A program made the translations under genes and the position numbers. Of a stretch of 64,000 bases of DNA, positions 16,449-25,135 are shown piece by piece; within the stretch, counting starts at the first letter, position 1; each line of letters starts with the position of its first letter. The notes below the pieces were generated by a model that did no database searches, was not told the DNA's origin, and worked only from the letters and a program-made list of their open reading frames with translations. The stretch is from Actinoallomurus vinaceus (GTDB taxonomy: Bacteria > Actinomycetota > Actinomycetes > Streptosporangiales > Streptosporangiaceae). The stretch spans positions 372,001-436,000 of the forward strand of contig NZ_BAABHK010000003.1 in assembly GCF_039542055.1 (NCBI RefSeq). Reading direction: 5' to 3'.

Positions 16449-16451
16449 CGG

Positions 16452-17363
16452 TCAGACCGCCTTCCGCATGCCGCGCACCTGCACCAGGTAGGCGATGACC
16501 ACGGTGATGACGCCCATCACGATGGCCACGGTCGCCGAGTAGTTCTGCTGCTGCCCCGAGAACGACAGCGAATAGGCGTAGAAGTTGGGGGTGTAGTACG
16601 TCGTGATCACGTTCGGCGCCAGGTGCTTGAGGATCGCCGGCTCGTTGAACAGCTGGAAGGTGCCGATGATCGAGAAGATGGTGGCGATCAGCAGCGCGCC
16701 CCGCAGTGCGGGGATCTTGATGGCCCACACGATCCGCACCTGCCCGGCCCCGTCGATCTCGGCCGCCTCATAGAGCGAGGCCGGTACGACCTTGAGCGCC
16801 GAGTAGAAGATCAGCATGTTGTAGCCCACGAACTCCCAGGTCACGATGTTGCCGATCGACGCCAGGAGCAGATGGGCGGACAGCGGGTTCGGCAGCGAGA
16901 GACCGAAGGCGTCGTTGATGTCGCTGACCAGCCCGAACTCGGAGCCGTACATGTAGCTCCACATCAGCGTGGCGACGACGGCGGGCACGGCGTAGGGCAG
17001 GAACACCGAGACCCGGAAGAACGCCTTGCCGTACAGGCGTCCGCTGTCGATGGCCAGGGCGACGAGCAGGGCGATGAACAACATGATCGGCACCTGCACG
17101 ACCAGGAACAGCGCCATCCGGCCGAACGAGGACCAGAACTGCGGATCCGACAGAGCGGTCCGGTAGTTGTCGATCCCGACGAACGTGGTCCCCCCGATCA
17201 GCCTCGTCTGGAAGAGGCTCAGGTAGATCGAGTACCCGAGCGGAGCCAGGAAGACCAGGGTGAACATGGCCATGAAAGGCCCGACGAACTGCCATCCGCG
17301 CCAGGAGCGACGGCCACCGGGTCGCCGGACCCGGGTCGTCACCACTGCCTGTGCTTCCGCCAT
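16452..17363 (-). CDS. Sugar ABC transporter permease, MalF type
   Basis: A 303-residue CUT1 permease with six predicted helices and the EAA loop SLYEAAEIDGAGQVRIVWAIKIPALRGA. It pairs with the MalG-type subunit directly downstream. It is the first gene of the operon; a perfect 20-bp palindrome lies 33-52 bases before its start, which is where a repressor would block transcription. Substrate is inferred to be a beta-galactoside or galacto-oligosaccharide from the neighbouring GH42. Confidence 0.94.
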   Translation of the reverse strand: MAEAQAVVTTRVRRPGGRRSWRGWQFVGPFMAMFTLVFLAPLGYSIYLSLFQTRLIGGTTFVGIDNYRTALSDPQFWSSFGRMALFLVVQVPIMLFIALLVALAIDSGRLYGKAFFRVSVFLPYAVPAVVATLMWSYMYGSEFGLVSDINDAFGLSLPNPLSAHLLLASIGNIVTWEFVGYNMLIFYSALKVVPASLYEAAEIDGAGQVRIVWAIKIPALRGALLIATIFSIIGTFQLFNEPAILKHLAPNVITTYYTPNFYAYSLSFSGQQQNYSATVAIVMGVITVVIAYLVQVRGMRKAV

Positions 17364-17395
17364 GGTGAACCTCCTGCGCCGGGTCCCGCCCGCCC

Positions 17396-17415
17396 GGATG
17401 TTACCGGTAACATCC
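17396..17415. promoter_or_regulatory. LacI-family operator in front of the ABC operon
   Basis: A perfect 20-bp palindrome, GGATGTTACCGGTAACATCC, sits between the divergent permease and LacI genes. It shares the ATGTTnAC…GTnAACAT frame with the two GTTTACGTAAAC sites but has CCGG at its centre, so the affinity may differ. Confidence 0.8.
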
Positions 17416-17477
17416 CCTTGCCACCTGCGATCTCGGCGGTGGACGTGACAGCGAAAGGGTGACGACGAAGAAACGAT

Positions 17478-17489
17478 GTTTACGTAAAC
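17478..17489. promoter_or_regulatory. LacI-family operator in front of the LacI gene
   Basis: The palindrome GTTTACGTAAAC is identical to the core of the GH42 operator at 11936. It lies 116 bases before the LacI start, consistent with autoregulation. Confidence 0.75.
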
Positions 17490-17604
17490 TTATCGCGGTA
17501 TCGTGGCACCCGTCACAGCGGTCGTCAAGGGTCCGAGAGGGCCGTCCCGACCCCGCACCCTCGGCTTCGGCGCTGCCGAAACGGTTCAGAAGGAGCAGCC
17601 GCCG

Positions 17605-18696
17605 ATGAGTTCGTCGACTCCCGACGCCGGTGAGTCCCGGCACGACGACCCTCCCACCGCGCCGGTCGGACGGCGACGCAAGCAGCGCGTGTCCATGGCC
17701 GACGTGGCCCGCCTCGCGGGTGTCTCCTCCCAGACGGTCTCCCGGGTCGCCAACGGCCATTCGAGCGTCGTCGAATCGACGCGGGACCAGGTCCTCGAGG
17801 CCATGCGCACGCTGGGTTACCGGCCCAACAGCGCGGCGCGGGCGTTGAAGTACGGCGAGTTCCGCACGATCGGCGTGATCCTCTTCAGCCTCAGTTCGAC
17901 CGGTAACTCCAGGACCCTCGAGGCCATCGCCACGCACGCGGCCGCGGAGGGCTACGCGATCACGTTGATCCCCGTCGCCGCCCGGACCCAGGACCACGTC
18001 CAGGGGGCCTTCACCCGTCTGGGCGAGCTCGCCGTCGACGCGGTGATCGTCATCATGGAGGCGCACCTGCTCGACACCGTGTCGTTCACCCTCCCGCCCG
18101 ACGTCCACGTCGTCATGGTCGACTCCGACGCCGGCGACCGGTACAGCGTGGTCGACACCGACCAGGCCGACGGCGCCCGCCAGGCGGTCCAGCACCTGCT
18201 GAACCTCGGGCACCGTACGGTGTGGCACGTCGCCGGCCCGGCGGAGTCGTTCGCCGCCGAGCGCCGCACCGCGGCCTGGCGGAAGGTCCTGGAGTCCGCC
18301 GGGAGGGAAGTGCCCCCCGTACGGCGCGGCGACTGGTCGTCGGAGTCGGGATACCGGATCGGGCTGGAACTCGCCGACGAACCGTCCTGCACCGCGGTGT
18401 TCGCCGCCAACGACCAGATGGCCGTCGGCCTGCTGCGCGCCTTCGGCGAGAAGGGACGGCGCGTGCCCGCCGACGTCAGCGTGGTGGGCTTCGACGACGT
18501 CCCCGGCACCGCCGCCTGGTTCGTCCCGCCGCTGACCACGGTGCACCAGGACTTCGCCGAGGTCGGCCGCCGCTGCGTCCAGGGCGCCCTCGACCAGATC
18601 CGGGGCGGCCGGCATCCGGCCCCCGGCACGACCCTGGTCCCCACCCGCCTGGTCGTCCGTCAGAGCACCGCCCCGCCTCCGACCGGCAGCGAGTGA
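17605..18696 (+). CDS. LacI-family transcriptional repressor
   Basis: A 363-residue LacI/GalR regulator. The helix-turn-helix MADVARLAGVSSQTVSRVANG begins at about residue 32, after a charged N-terminal tail; the hinge region (ARALKYG) and a periplasmic-binding-type effector domain follow. AGAAGGAG lies just before the ATG at 17605. It is divergent from the ABC operon and flanked by two palindromes, one identical in core to the site before the GH42 gene. It therefore probably represses the importer, itself and the beta-galactosidase, with a galactoside as inducer (inferred). Confidence 0.95.
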   Translation: MSSSTPDAGESRHDDPPTAPVGRRRKQRVSMADVARLAGVSSQTVSRVANGHSSVVESTRDQVLEAMRTLGYRPNSAARALKYGEFRTIGVILFSLSSTGNSRTLEAIATHAAAEGYAITLIPVAARTQDHVQGAFTRLGELAVDAVIVIMEAHLLDTVSFTLPPDVHVVMVDSDAGDRYSVVDTDQADGARQAVQHLLNLGHRTVWHVAGPAESFAAERRTAAWRKVLESAGREVPPVRRGDWSSESGYRIGLELADEPSCTAVFAANDQMAVGLLRAFGEKGRRVPADVSVVGFDDVPGTAAWFVPPLTTVHQDFAEVGRRCVQGALDQIRGGRHPAPGTTLVPTRLVVRQSTAPPPTGSE

Positions 18697-19014
18697 GGCG
18701 GCAGGGCCGGCGACCGCGGCACGCCGACAGCACGCTCGGTAAAGGCCGAGGTCTCGGTGGTCGCTCGCAGCTATTGTCCTTTTCGCGGCCACGACTACTG
18801 GGCATTCGGTACGTGACTTGCGTCATTTATCGCGAATGACAGGGAAGTCGCAATAGTGTTTGATATTGTATATCCGATCATAAAACCAGCCTTACATTTT
18901 TCGCCAAACCGGCCCCTGGCCTGGGAATAGGCCGAATCCCTGGGTAATTCATGAAGGCGTGGCGACGCCGGTAGCAAGCCGCCGGCCTGCCAAAACTCAC
19001 ATTCAGGGGGAAAT
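18697..19014 (+). other. AT-rich intergenic region with a structured leader
   Basis: No gene is seen in this 318-base gap. It has a markedly AT-rich core (about 18835-18900). An inverted repeat, GTCATT-N7-AATGAC, lies near 18819-18838. The 110 bases before the next start can fold into successive hairpins: GGCCT/AGGCC around 18918-18933, GGCGT/ACGCC around 18956-18970 and GCCGG/CCGGC around 18969-18988. Such a leader may be regulatory, but I could not match it to a known riboswitch class. Confidence 0.4.
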
Positions 19015-19461
19015 ATGAGGCTTAAGAAAATGGCTCTTGCCGGCACCGTGCTGGCGACCGTGACCATCGGAGTCGCAGCGCCCGCCTTCGCGGCGACACA
19101 GGCTGCTCCGCAGGCGGCCCAACCGCAACCGCCGCGGCCACGTAAGGTCGAAACTGCTCAGCAGGCGGCTCAACCGCAAGCGCCCCGGCCGCGTAAGGTC
19201 GAGGCTGCGCGGCAGACGGCTCAACCGCGACCGCCCCGGCGGCGTGAGGCGAACGCCACCCAGGAGGCGCAGCAGAGTCGCTCTGCCAGCGCCACGAGAC
19301 CGACGGACGACGAGCTCCCTCAGAACGCCGCCTCGCAGATACAGGGAAACCGCCAGGTCCCGGCGTTGAGGGCGCCGGAGGACGACGAGTTCCTTCAGAA
19401 TTTCGCCTCACAGATCCAGGGAAGCGAATCCACCCCCGCCCTCGTGGGGGACCAGGACTGA
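19015..19461 (+). CDS. Secreted repeat-containing small protein of unknown function
   Basis: I do not recognise a family. The 148-residue product has a clear signal peptide (MRLKKMALAGTVLATVTIGV, APAFA cleavage-like site). The mature part has two repeat blocks. The first is three copies of a roughly 17-residue Pro/Gln/Arg unit around AAQPQPPRPRKVE (residues about 29-82). The second is two copies of a roughly 24-residue acidic unit around DDEfLQNfASQIQG followed by PAL (about 98-144). The basic first block and acidic second block give a bipolar charge pattern. AGGGGGAAAT precedes the ATG. It stands alone between the LacI and lactate monooxygenase genes, behind a structured leader. Confidence 0.8.
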   Translation: MRLKKMALAGTVLATVTIGVAAPAFAATQAAPQAAQPQPPRPRKVETAQQAAQPQAPRPRKVEAARQTAQPRPPRRREANATQEAQQSRSASATRPTDDELPQNAASQIQGNRQVPALRAPEDDEFLQNFASQIQGSESTPALVGDQD

Positions 19462-19556
19462 CGAGCAGACGCTTCCGGGGCGGTCCGAGCATGCACGCGC
19501 CACTCGGCGCCAAGGGCACTGACGGTGTCGCTCCCGCCGGCCCCGGGGCCTGCCCG

Positions 19557-20753
19557 TCACGCGACGGGCTGCAGTGCTTCCCGGTTGAGGTCCTCGAGGG
19601 TGGGGTAGCCGTCGACGGCCATGATCAGGTCGGCTTCGGCCAGGAGTGAGCGCAACACGTGGACGATGCCGTCGGTGCCGCCGAGGGCGAGGCCGTAGGC
19701 GTAGGGGCGGCCGATGCCGACGGCGGTGGCGCCCAGAGCGAGGGCCTTGATGATGTCGGCTCCGCTGCGGATGCCGGAATCGAACAGGACGGGCAGCCCG
19801 CCGGCGGCCTCGACCACGGCGGGGAGCAGGTCGAGGGCGGGCAGTCCGCCGTTGGCCTGCCGGCCGCCGTGGTTGGAGCAGTAGATGCCGTCCACGCCGT
19901 TGTCCTTGGCGCGGCGGGCGTCGTCGGGGTGGCAGATGCCCTTGACGATCAGCGGCAGGTCGGTCAGGGAACGCAGCCAGGGCAGGTCCGCCCAGGTGAG
20001 GGGGTTGCCGAAGAGCTGCGCCCACGTGAGGACGGCGGCTCGGGGGTCTTCCTCGGGGGGGCGCTGCAGGCGGGAGCGGAAGACGGGGTCGGAGGTGTAG
20101 TTGGCCAGGCAGTGGCCGCGCAGCTGGGGGAAGTTGCCGGTCGACAGGTCGCGCGGGCGCCAGCCGGTGATCCAGGTGTCCAGGGTGACCACGATGCCCT
20201 TGAAGCCCGCCGCCACGGCGCGGTGGACCAGGCTCGCGGCCAGGTCGCGGTCGGTAGGGGTGTAGAGCTGGAAGAAACCCGGGGTGCCGCCGAACTCCAT
20301 GGCCACCTGCTCCATCGGGTCCACCGAGAGCGTTGAAGCGACCATGGGCACGCCGGTGCGGGCTGCGGCCCGGGCCGTGGCCAGGTCGCCGTACCCGTCC
20401 TGCGCGCACAGGCCGATCACACCGACCGGCGCCATGAACACCGGGGAGGGCAGCCTCATCCCGAACAGCTCGACGGACAGGTCGCGCTCGGCCGCGCCGA
20501 CGAACATCCGGGGAAGCAGCCCCCAGCGTTCGAACGCCGCGACGTTGGCCCGCTGGGTCCGCTCGTCGCCGGCGCCTCCGGCGACGTAGGACCACACCGA
20601 CGGCGCGAGTGCCTGCTGCGCGCGGGCCTCCAGTTCCGCGTAGGTCATCGGGAAGCGCGGCATCACGCCGCCGAGCCCGTTTGCGTAGATCTCGTCCTGG
20701 TAGGAGCCGAACGCCGTCTGGTCGTTCTGGTCCTGGTGAGAGCCGAACGTCAT
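19557..20753 (-). CDS. FMN-dependent alpha-hydroxy acid oxidase, lactate 2-monooxygenase-like
   Basis: A 398-residue flavoenzyme of the glycolate oxidase/lactate monooxygenase family, expected to oxidise L-lactate or another 2-hydroxy acid. Landmarks are the early AGGAGDERT segment, APVGVIGLCAQDGYGDLATARAA, and the FMN/active-site stretch YCSNHGGRQANGGLPALD with its catalytic His and substrate-binding Arg. The length and N-terminal tail (SYQDEIYANGL) are closer to actinobacterial lactate 2-monooxygenases than to the shorter LldD. The ATG at 20753 begins the conserved region; the longer open frame upstream is not conserved. It is divergent from an Lrp-type regulator. Confidence 0.9.
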   Translation of the reverse strand: MTFGSHQDQNDQTAFGSYQDEIYANGLGGVMPRFPMTYAELEARAQQALAPSVWSYVAGGAGDERTQRANVAAFERWGLLPRMFVGAAERDLSVELFGMRLPSPVFMAPVGVIGLCAQDGYGDLATARAAARTGVPMVASTLSVDPMEQVAMEFGGTPGFFQLYTPTDRDLAASLVHRAVAAGFKGIVVTLDTWITGWRPRDLSTGNFPQLRGHCLANYTSDPVFRSRLQRPPEEDPRAAVLTWAQLFGNPLTWADLPWLRSLTDLPLIVKGICHPDDARRAKDNGVDGIYCSNHGGRQANGGLPALDLLPAVVEAAGGLPVLFDSGIRSGADIIKALALGATAVGIGRPYAYGLALGGTDGIVHVLRSLLAEADLIMAVDGYPTLEDLNREALQPVA

Positions 20754-20871
20754 CGTCTTCGCCGTTTCGCTCGCGGGCGCTGCCGTCTGCCGCGCCCCTG
20801 CACCACCAGAGTGCGAGACTGTCCAGCAAGGGCCCCAAAAACGCAGCAAACTCGCAAAAGGGTGGGCTGAG

Positions 20872-21933
20872 GTGCAGAATGACGTCAGAATGCTGAGCGA
20901 GGACGATCTCGTCCTGATCAACGCCCTGCAGCTCAACCCGCGGGCCTCCTGGAGCGTGCTCGGCGCCGCGCTCGGGGTGGACGCGGTGACTGTGGCCAGG
21001 CGCTGGAGCCGCCTGTTCGACCGCGGGGAGGCCTGGGTGGGCTTCTCACCCGGCCGGCAACTGCTCGACCAGGTGTGCGTCGCCTTCGTCGAGATCGACT
21101 GCGCCCACGGCGACACCGCCGATGTCGTCCGTACCCTTGGCGGCCATCCGCACGTGGTCACCATCGAGCGCACCGCCAGCGGGTACGACCTGCTCGCCAC
21201 CGTGGCCACCGCCGACCTGGCCGCCATGTCCCGCCACACCCTCGACGTCCTGCCCACGATCCAGGGCGTGAGAGCGGTCCGGGCCCGGATCGTCACGCAC
21301 ATGTTCACCGAAGGAGGCCGCTGGCGGATCGCCGCGCTCGCCCCCGGCGAACGCGCCCAGCTCACCGCGACCACCGCACCCCCGCCCGACGACCAGGGTC
21401 CGCGCCAGATCACCCCCACCGACCGGGCGATCCTGGCCCACCTGGCCCGCGACGGCAGAGCCTCCTACCGCTCCCTGGCCGCCGCCCTGGACACCAGCGC
21501 CTCCACCGTGAAACGGCGCATCGACCAACTCACCAGACTCGGCCTGCTACGCCTACGCTGCGACTTCGCCCGCCCGCTCGGCGGCTGGGCCGTCGCCGCG
21601 ACCTTCTGGGCCAAGGCGCCACCGGCCGACCTGCCGGAGATCGGCCACGCCCTGATACGGCTGCCCCAGACCAGGAACTGCGCGGCGGTCAGCGGCCCGA
21701 ACAACCTCGTGGTGCAGGCGAGCCTGCACTCGCTGGCAGACGTGCCCCGCTTCGAGACCCAGCTCGCATCCGTGCACCCCGCGGTGGACATCACCGAGCG
21801 GGTGATCACCCTGCGGCACGAGAAACTCCTGGGCCATCTTCTGGACCCGTACGGCCGCTCAACCGGCGTCGTCCCACCTGACGTCTGGTCCGACCCCGCC
21901 AATCCAGTCGTCGCCGAGGTCCTGCGATCCTGA
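20872..21933 (+). CDS. Lrp/AsnC-family regulator with duplicated domains
   Basis: A 353-residue protein with two Lrp-like halves, each with a helix-turn-helix: about 7-55 (DDLVLINALQLNPRASWSVLGAALGVDAVTVARRW) and about 180-230 (TDRAILAHLARDGRASYRSLAAALDTSASTVKRRI). RAM-type ligand domains follow each half. Tandem Lrp proteins of this size are common in actinobacteria. The GTG at 20872 is followed by an alternative ATG at 20890. It is divergent from the lactate monooxygenase, 118 bases away, so it is the likely regulator of that gene. Confidence 0.9.
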   Translation: MQNDVRMLSEDDLVLINALQLNPRASWSVLGAALGVDAVTVARRWSRLFDRGEAWVGFSPGRQLLDQVCVAFVEIDCAHGDTADVVRTLGGHPHVVTIERTASGYDLLATVATADLAAMSRHTLDVLPTIQGVRAVRARIVTHMFTEGGRWRIAALAPGERAQLTATTAPPPDDQGPRQITPTDRAILAHLARDGRASYRSLAAALDTSASTVKRRIDQLTRLGLLRLRCDFARPLGGWAVAATFWAKAPPADLPEIGHALIRLPQTRNCAAVSGPNNLVVQASLHSLADVPRFETQLASVHPAVDITERVITLRHEKLLGHLLDPYGRSTGVVPPDVWSDPANPVVAEVLRS

Positions 21934-22037
21934 GCCAGGTCGGTGGTCCCGGTCGGAGTGACCCGGGACCGCTGCCCGATGTCCGTCCGGAGAGGCGGCG
22001 CCGGGTGACGGCGCCGGGGTGGTGAAGAGGCTTGATC

Positions 22038-24227
22038 ATGGATGTCCCGAACGTGGTTCAGCTGCGCGCGGCGGGTACCGCCGTGGTCGTGGAGCTGACC
22101 GGCACCGTCCCCAGGGTGCTGCACTGGGGCGAGGACCTCGGTGAGCTGTCCGACGACGGGTGCGCGGCGCTTCTTCTCAGCGCCGAGGCCTCGGTCCTGA
22201 ACAACGCGCCCGACGTACCACGGCGCTTCTCCGTCTGGCCGACGGAGGCGGAGGGCTGGTCGGGCACGCCCGCGCACGAGGGACATGTCGACGGCACCGC
22301 GACCTCTCCCCGGCCGCGCCTCACCGGCGCACGGCACCGGACGCTCCCGGGAGGCGGCGCGGAACTCGTCGTCGACCTCGCCGACGACGTCTCCGGTCTC
22401 GACATCGTGCTCACCTACCGGCTCGACGCGTCCGGCGTGCTGGCCGTCGACGCGGCGCTGACCCGTACGGCCGGGGGCGCGGGGCGCTACCAGGTTGCGG
22501 GCGTCTCGACCTTCCTGCCCCTGCCCGGGCGGGCGGCCGAGCTGCTCGACTTCACCGGGAAGTGGTGCCGGGAACGCGCACCGCAACGCCGGCCGCTGGA
22601 CTTCGGCGGCTACGCCCGGGAGATCCGCCGGGGCAAGCCGGGCCCGGACTCGCCGTACCTGCTGGTCGCCGGCGTGCCGGGATTCCGGTTCCGGACCGGG
22701 GAGGTGTGGGGCGTGCATGTGGCGTGGAGCGGCAACCAGCGGTACCTGGTCGAGCGGCCGCCGGAGGGCGCCGGGGTCCACGCGTCCGCGCTGGGCGGTG
22801 GAGAGCTGCTCAGACCGGGTGAGATCGCCCTCGGCCCGGGTGAGACGTACCGTACGCCGGTCTGCTACTTCGCCTGGTCCGACGGTGGTCTGGACGGGCT
22901 CGCCGGTCGCTTCCACGACCTGCTGCGGGCTCGCCCGCAGCACCCGGCCAGGCCGCGCCCCCTGACGCTCAACACGTGGGAGGCCGTCTACTTCGACCAC
23001 GATCTGGAGCGGCTCCTCGCGCTCGCGGACCGCGCGGCCGAGGTCGGGGTCGAGCGCGTGGTGCTCGACGACGGCTGGTTCCGCGGGCGGCGGGACGACA
23101 CGGCCGGTCTGGGCGACTGGTTCGTGGACGAGAACGTGTGGCCGAACGGGCTGGCGCCGCTGGCCGACCACGTCCACGGCCTGGGCATGGAGTTCGGGCT
23201 GTGGGTGGAGCCGGAGATGGTCAACCTCGGCTCCGAGCTCGCCCGTGCCCACCCGGACTGGGTCCTCGGGCCGGCGTCGGGGCTCGGCCTCGGCTTCCGG
23301 CACCAGTACGTGCTGAACATCGCCGCCGAGGAGGCGTGGGCGTATCTGCTGGACCGCCTGGACACGCTCGTCGGCCGGTACTCGATCGACTACCTGAAGT
23401 GGGATCACAACCGTGATCTCCTCGAGGCCGTGTTCGGTGACGCCGGAGGCGCAAACCGTCCCGCCGTGCACGCGCAGACGACCGCGCTGTACCGGCTGCT
23501 CGACACGCTCAAGACGCGGCACCCGGCCCTGGAGATCGAGACGTGCGCCGCCGGCGGCGGGCGGATCGATCTGGGGATCCTGGCCAGAACGGACCGCGTG
23601 TGGGCCTCCGACTGCAACGATCCGGTCGAGCGCCAGGCGATCCAGCGCTGGACGGGCCAGCTGATCCCGCCCGAGCTCATCGGCTCGCACGTCGGGGCGG
23701 AACAGGCGCACACCACGGGGAGACTGACCAGCGCGTCGTTCCGCCTGGCCACCGCGCTGTTCGGGCACGCGGGCATCGAGCAGGACCTCACCCGCTGCTC
23801 CGCGGAGGAGCTCGGCCGGATGGCCGCCTGGGCGGCGATGTACCGCGAGTTTCGCCCGCTCCTGCACCAGGGCCGGGTGGTCCGCGCCGACACCGAGGAC
23901 GAGGCGACCCTGCTGCACGGTGTCGTGTCGCGTGACGGGACCGACGCGCTGTACTGCTGGGCCCGGACGGTCACGTCCGCCGCGGGCCAGTCCGGCCGGG
24001 TACGCCTCCCCGGTCTGGCGCCGGACCGCGACCACGTTGTGCGGATCAGGACCGACCTGGGGCCCCCGTCGATGCACCACATCGCCGCTCCCGCGTGGGC
24101 CGACCGGGCGATGCGCGACTGGGTCCCCTTCCCCGGCGCCGTCCTTGCGCGCGCGGGACTGCCCATGCCGACTCTCGACCCGCAGCAGGCCATGCTCATC
24201 GAGGTACGACCGGCCGATCCGCGTTAG
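22038..24227 (+). CDS. Alpha-galactosidase, glycoside hydrolase family 36
   Basis: A 729-residue cytoplasmic GH36 enzyme that removes terminal alpha-galactose from raffinose-family sugars or galactomannan fragments. The N-terminal beta-sandwich (about 1-310) is followed by the barrel with ERVVLDDGWFRGRRDD and LGMEFGLWVEPEMVN. The nucleophile Asp lies in YLKWDHNRDLLE and the acid/base Asp in VWASDCNDPVERQAIQRW. I chose the ATG at 22038, preceded by GAAGAGG; a TTG at 22032 is in frame. No LacI-type palindrome precedes it, so it is probably not in the LacI regulon. It converges with a GntR gene 15 bases away. Confidence 0.95.
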   Translation: MDVPNVVQLRAAGTAVVVELTGTVPRVLHWGEDLGELSDDGCAALLLSAEASVLNNAPDVPRRFSVWPTEAEGWSGTPAHEGHVDGTATSPRPRLTGARHRTLPGGGAELVVDLADDVSGLDIVLTYRLDASGVLAVDAALTRTAGGAGRYQVAGVSTFLPLPGRAAELLDFTGKWCRERAPQRRPLDFGGYAREIRRGKPGPDSPYLLVAGVPGFRFRTGEVWGVHVAWSGNQRYLVERPPEGAGVHASALGGGELLRPGEIALGPGETYRTPVCYFAWSDGGLDGLAGRFHDLLRARPQHPARPRPLTLNTWEAVYFDHDLERLLALADRAAEVGVERVVLDDGWFRGRRDDTAGLGDWFVDENVWPNGLAPLADHVHGLGMEFGLWVEPEMVNLGSELARAHPDWVLGPASGLGLGFRHQYVLNIAAEEAWAYLLDRLDTLVGRYSIDYLKWDHNRDLLEAVFGDAGGANRPAVHAQTTALYRLLDTLKTRHPALEIETCAAGGGRIDLGILARTDRVWASDCNDPVERQAIQRWTGQLIPPELIGSHVGAEQAHTTGRLTSASFRLATALFGHAGIEQDLTRCSAEELGRMAAWAAMYREFRPLLHQGRVVRADTEDEATLLHGVVSRDGTDALYCWARTVTSAAGQSGRVRLPGLAPDRDHVVRIRTDLGPPSMHHIAAPAWADRAMRDWVPFPGAVLARAGLPMPTLDPQQAMLIEVRPADPR

Positions 24228-24242
24228 CGGGCACCGGGCGTG

Positions 24243-24950
24243 TCATTCGCGGTAGGCGCTCTGCAGGCGCGATCGTGACGACTCGAGGTGGTCGCGCATG
24301 GCCGCCTTCGCCGCCTCTGGATCCTTCCGCTCGATGGCGGCGAGCACCACCCGGTGCTCCTCGATGGCTGGACCGGCGATCCCATGGCGGAAGTAGAGCC
24401 GGTAGCTGTGGGTGTGCGCGCGGAACCTGCGCAGCGTGTCGGCGATGAGGGGACTGCGACTGGCCTGCGCGATCGCGTTGTGGAACTCGGCGTCCAGCTC
24501 CGCGAACCCGCGGTACGCCTCGTAGGTGTCGCCGTGCAGCGTCGGCGCCATCTCTTCGACGGTGCGGCGCATCTCGGCCACCTCGTCCGGGGTCGCGTGC
24601 CGGGCGGCGCGGGCGGCGGCCGCCGGCTCGAGCAGGAGGCGGACGTCGTAGAGGTCGTCCAGGCCCTCCTGGTCGAGGAGGGGCGCGACGAGGTATCCGG
24701 CGTTCGGCCGGCGTACGACGAGCCCCTCCGACTCACAGCGTGCGAGGGCCTCACGGACGGGGGTCTGGGACACCTCGAGCCGGCGTGCGAGCCCGTCGAT
24801 GGACAGCCGCGCGCCGGGCTCCAGATCGTGGTCCATCAGCAGCGTCTTCAACGCCTGGAACACCGATTCACGGACGCTGACCTTGGCCGGCTCGGCCGCG
24901 CCCGGGTCGGCTCCGCCGTCAGCGTGTCCGGACGGCGCCGGCTCACTCAT
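24243..24950 (-). CDS. GntR-family regulator, FadR/FCD subgroup
   Basis: A 235-residue regulator. The winged helix-turn-helix covers about 25-90 (SVRESVFQALKTLLM … LSIDGLARRLEVSQTPVREALARCESEGLV), and an all-helical FCD effector domain follows with the metal-ligand pattern D…H…H expected for this group (ELDAEFHNAI, then EEHRVVLAAI). A GGGAGG site lies 4 bases before the ATG at 24950. It is divergent from the fucosidase operon; an inverted repeat overlaps that operon's likely promoter, so it probably represses it. Confidence 0.93.
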   Translation of the reverse strand: MSEPAPSGHADGGADPGAAEPAKVSVRESVFQALKTLLMDHDLEPGARLSIDGLARRLEVSQTPVREALARCESEGLVVRRPNAGYLVAPLLDQEGLDDLYDVRLLLEPAAAARAARHATPDEVAEMRRTVEEMAPTLHGDTYEAYRGFAELDAEFHNAIAQASRSPLIADTLRRFRAHTHSYRLYFRHGIAGPAIEEHRVVLAAIERKDPEAAKAAMRDHLESSRSRLQSAYRE

Positions 24951-25045
24951 CATGCCTCCCACCTCGACGATGTCCGAGATCGCGCAGCGGGCACCGATTC
25001 GCCGGTACGGCGCGGCCACCGCTGCGAAATCCTCGCGGCCACTGG

Positions 25046-25100
25046 TTGACATGTGGCGGAACGGACCTGCATCCTCATCAAATCGTATCGTATCCGATTT
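25046..25100 (+). promoter_or_regulatory. Promoter and GntR operator of the fucosidase operon
   Basis: TTGACA at 25046-25051 is followed after 18 bases by CATCCT as a possible -10. Immediately downstream, at 25080-25100, lies an inverted repeat with arms AAATCG / CGATTT around a 9-base centre, which also contains the compact form ATCG-TATC-CGAT. An operator just behind the -10 is the usual position for a FadR-type repressor. Binding by the divergent GntR protein is inferred. Confidence 0.65.
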
Positions 25101-25135
25101 CGGGAGCCCTCCCCCTGGACGCAGAGGACGACCTC

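Noticed and set aside
14105..17363. Missing ATPase gene in the sugar ABC operons as a sign of decay
   Set aside because: Actinobacterial CUT1 importers commonly share one ATPase encoded elsewhere, so the absence is expected; the same applies to 26415-29601.
18900..19014. c-di-AMP (ydaO) riboswitch before the secreted repeat protein
   Set aside because: GCCGAATCC and GGGTAA-like pieces occur, but the full order of conserved segments is not present; kept only as a structured leader. A covariance-model search would decide.
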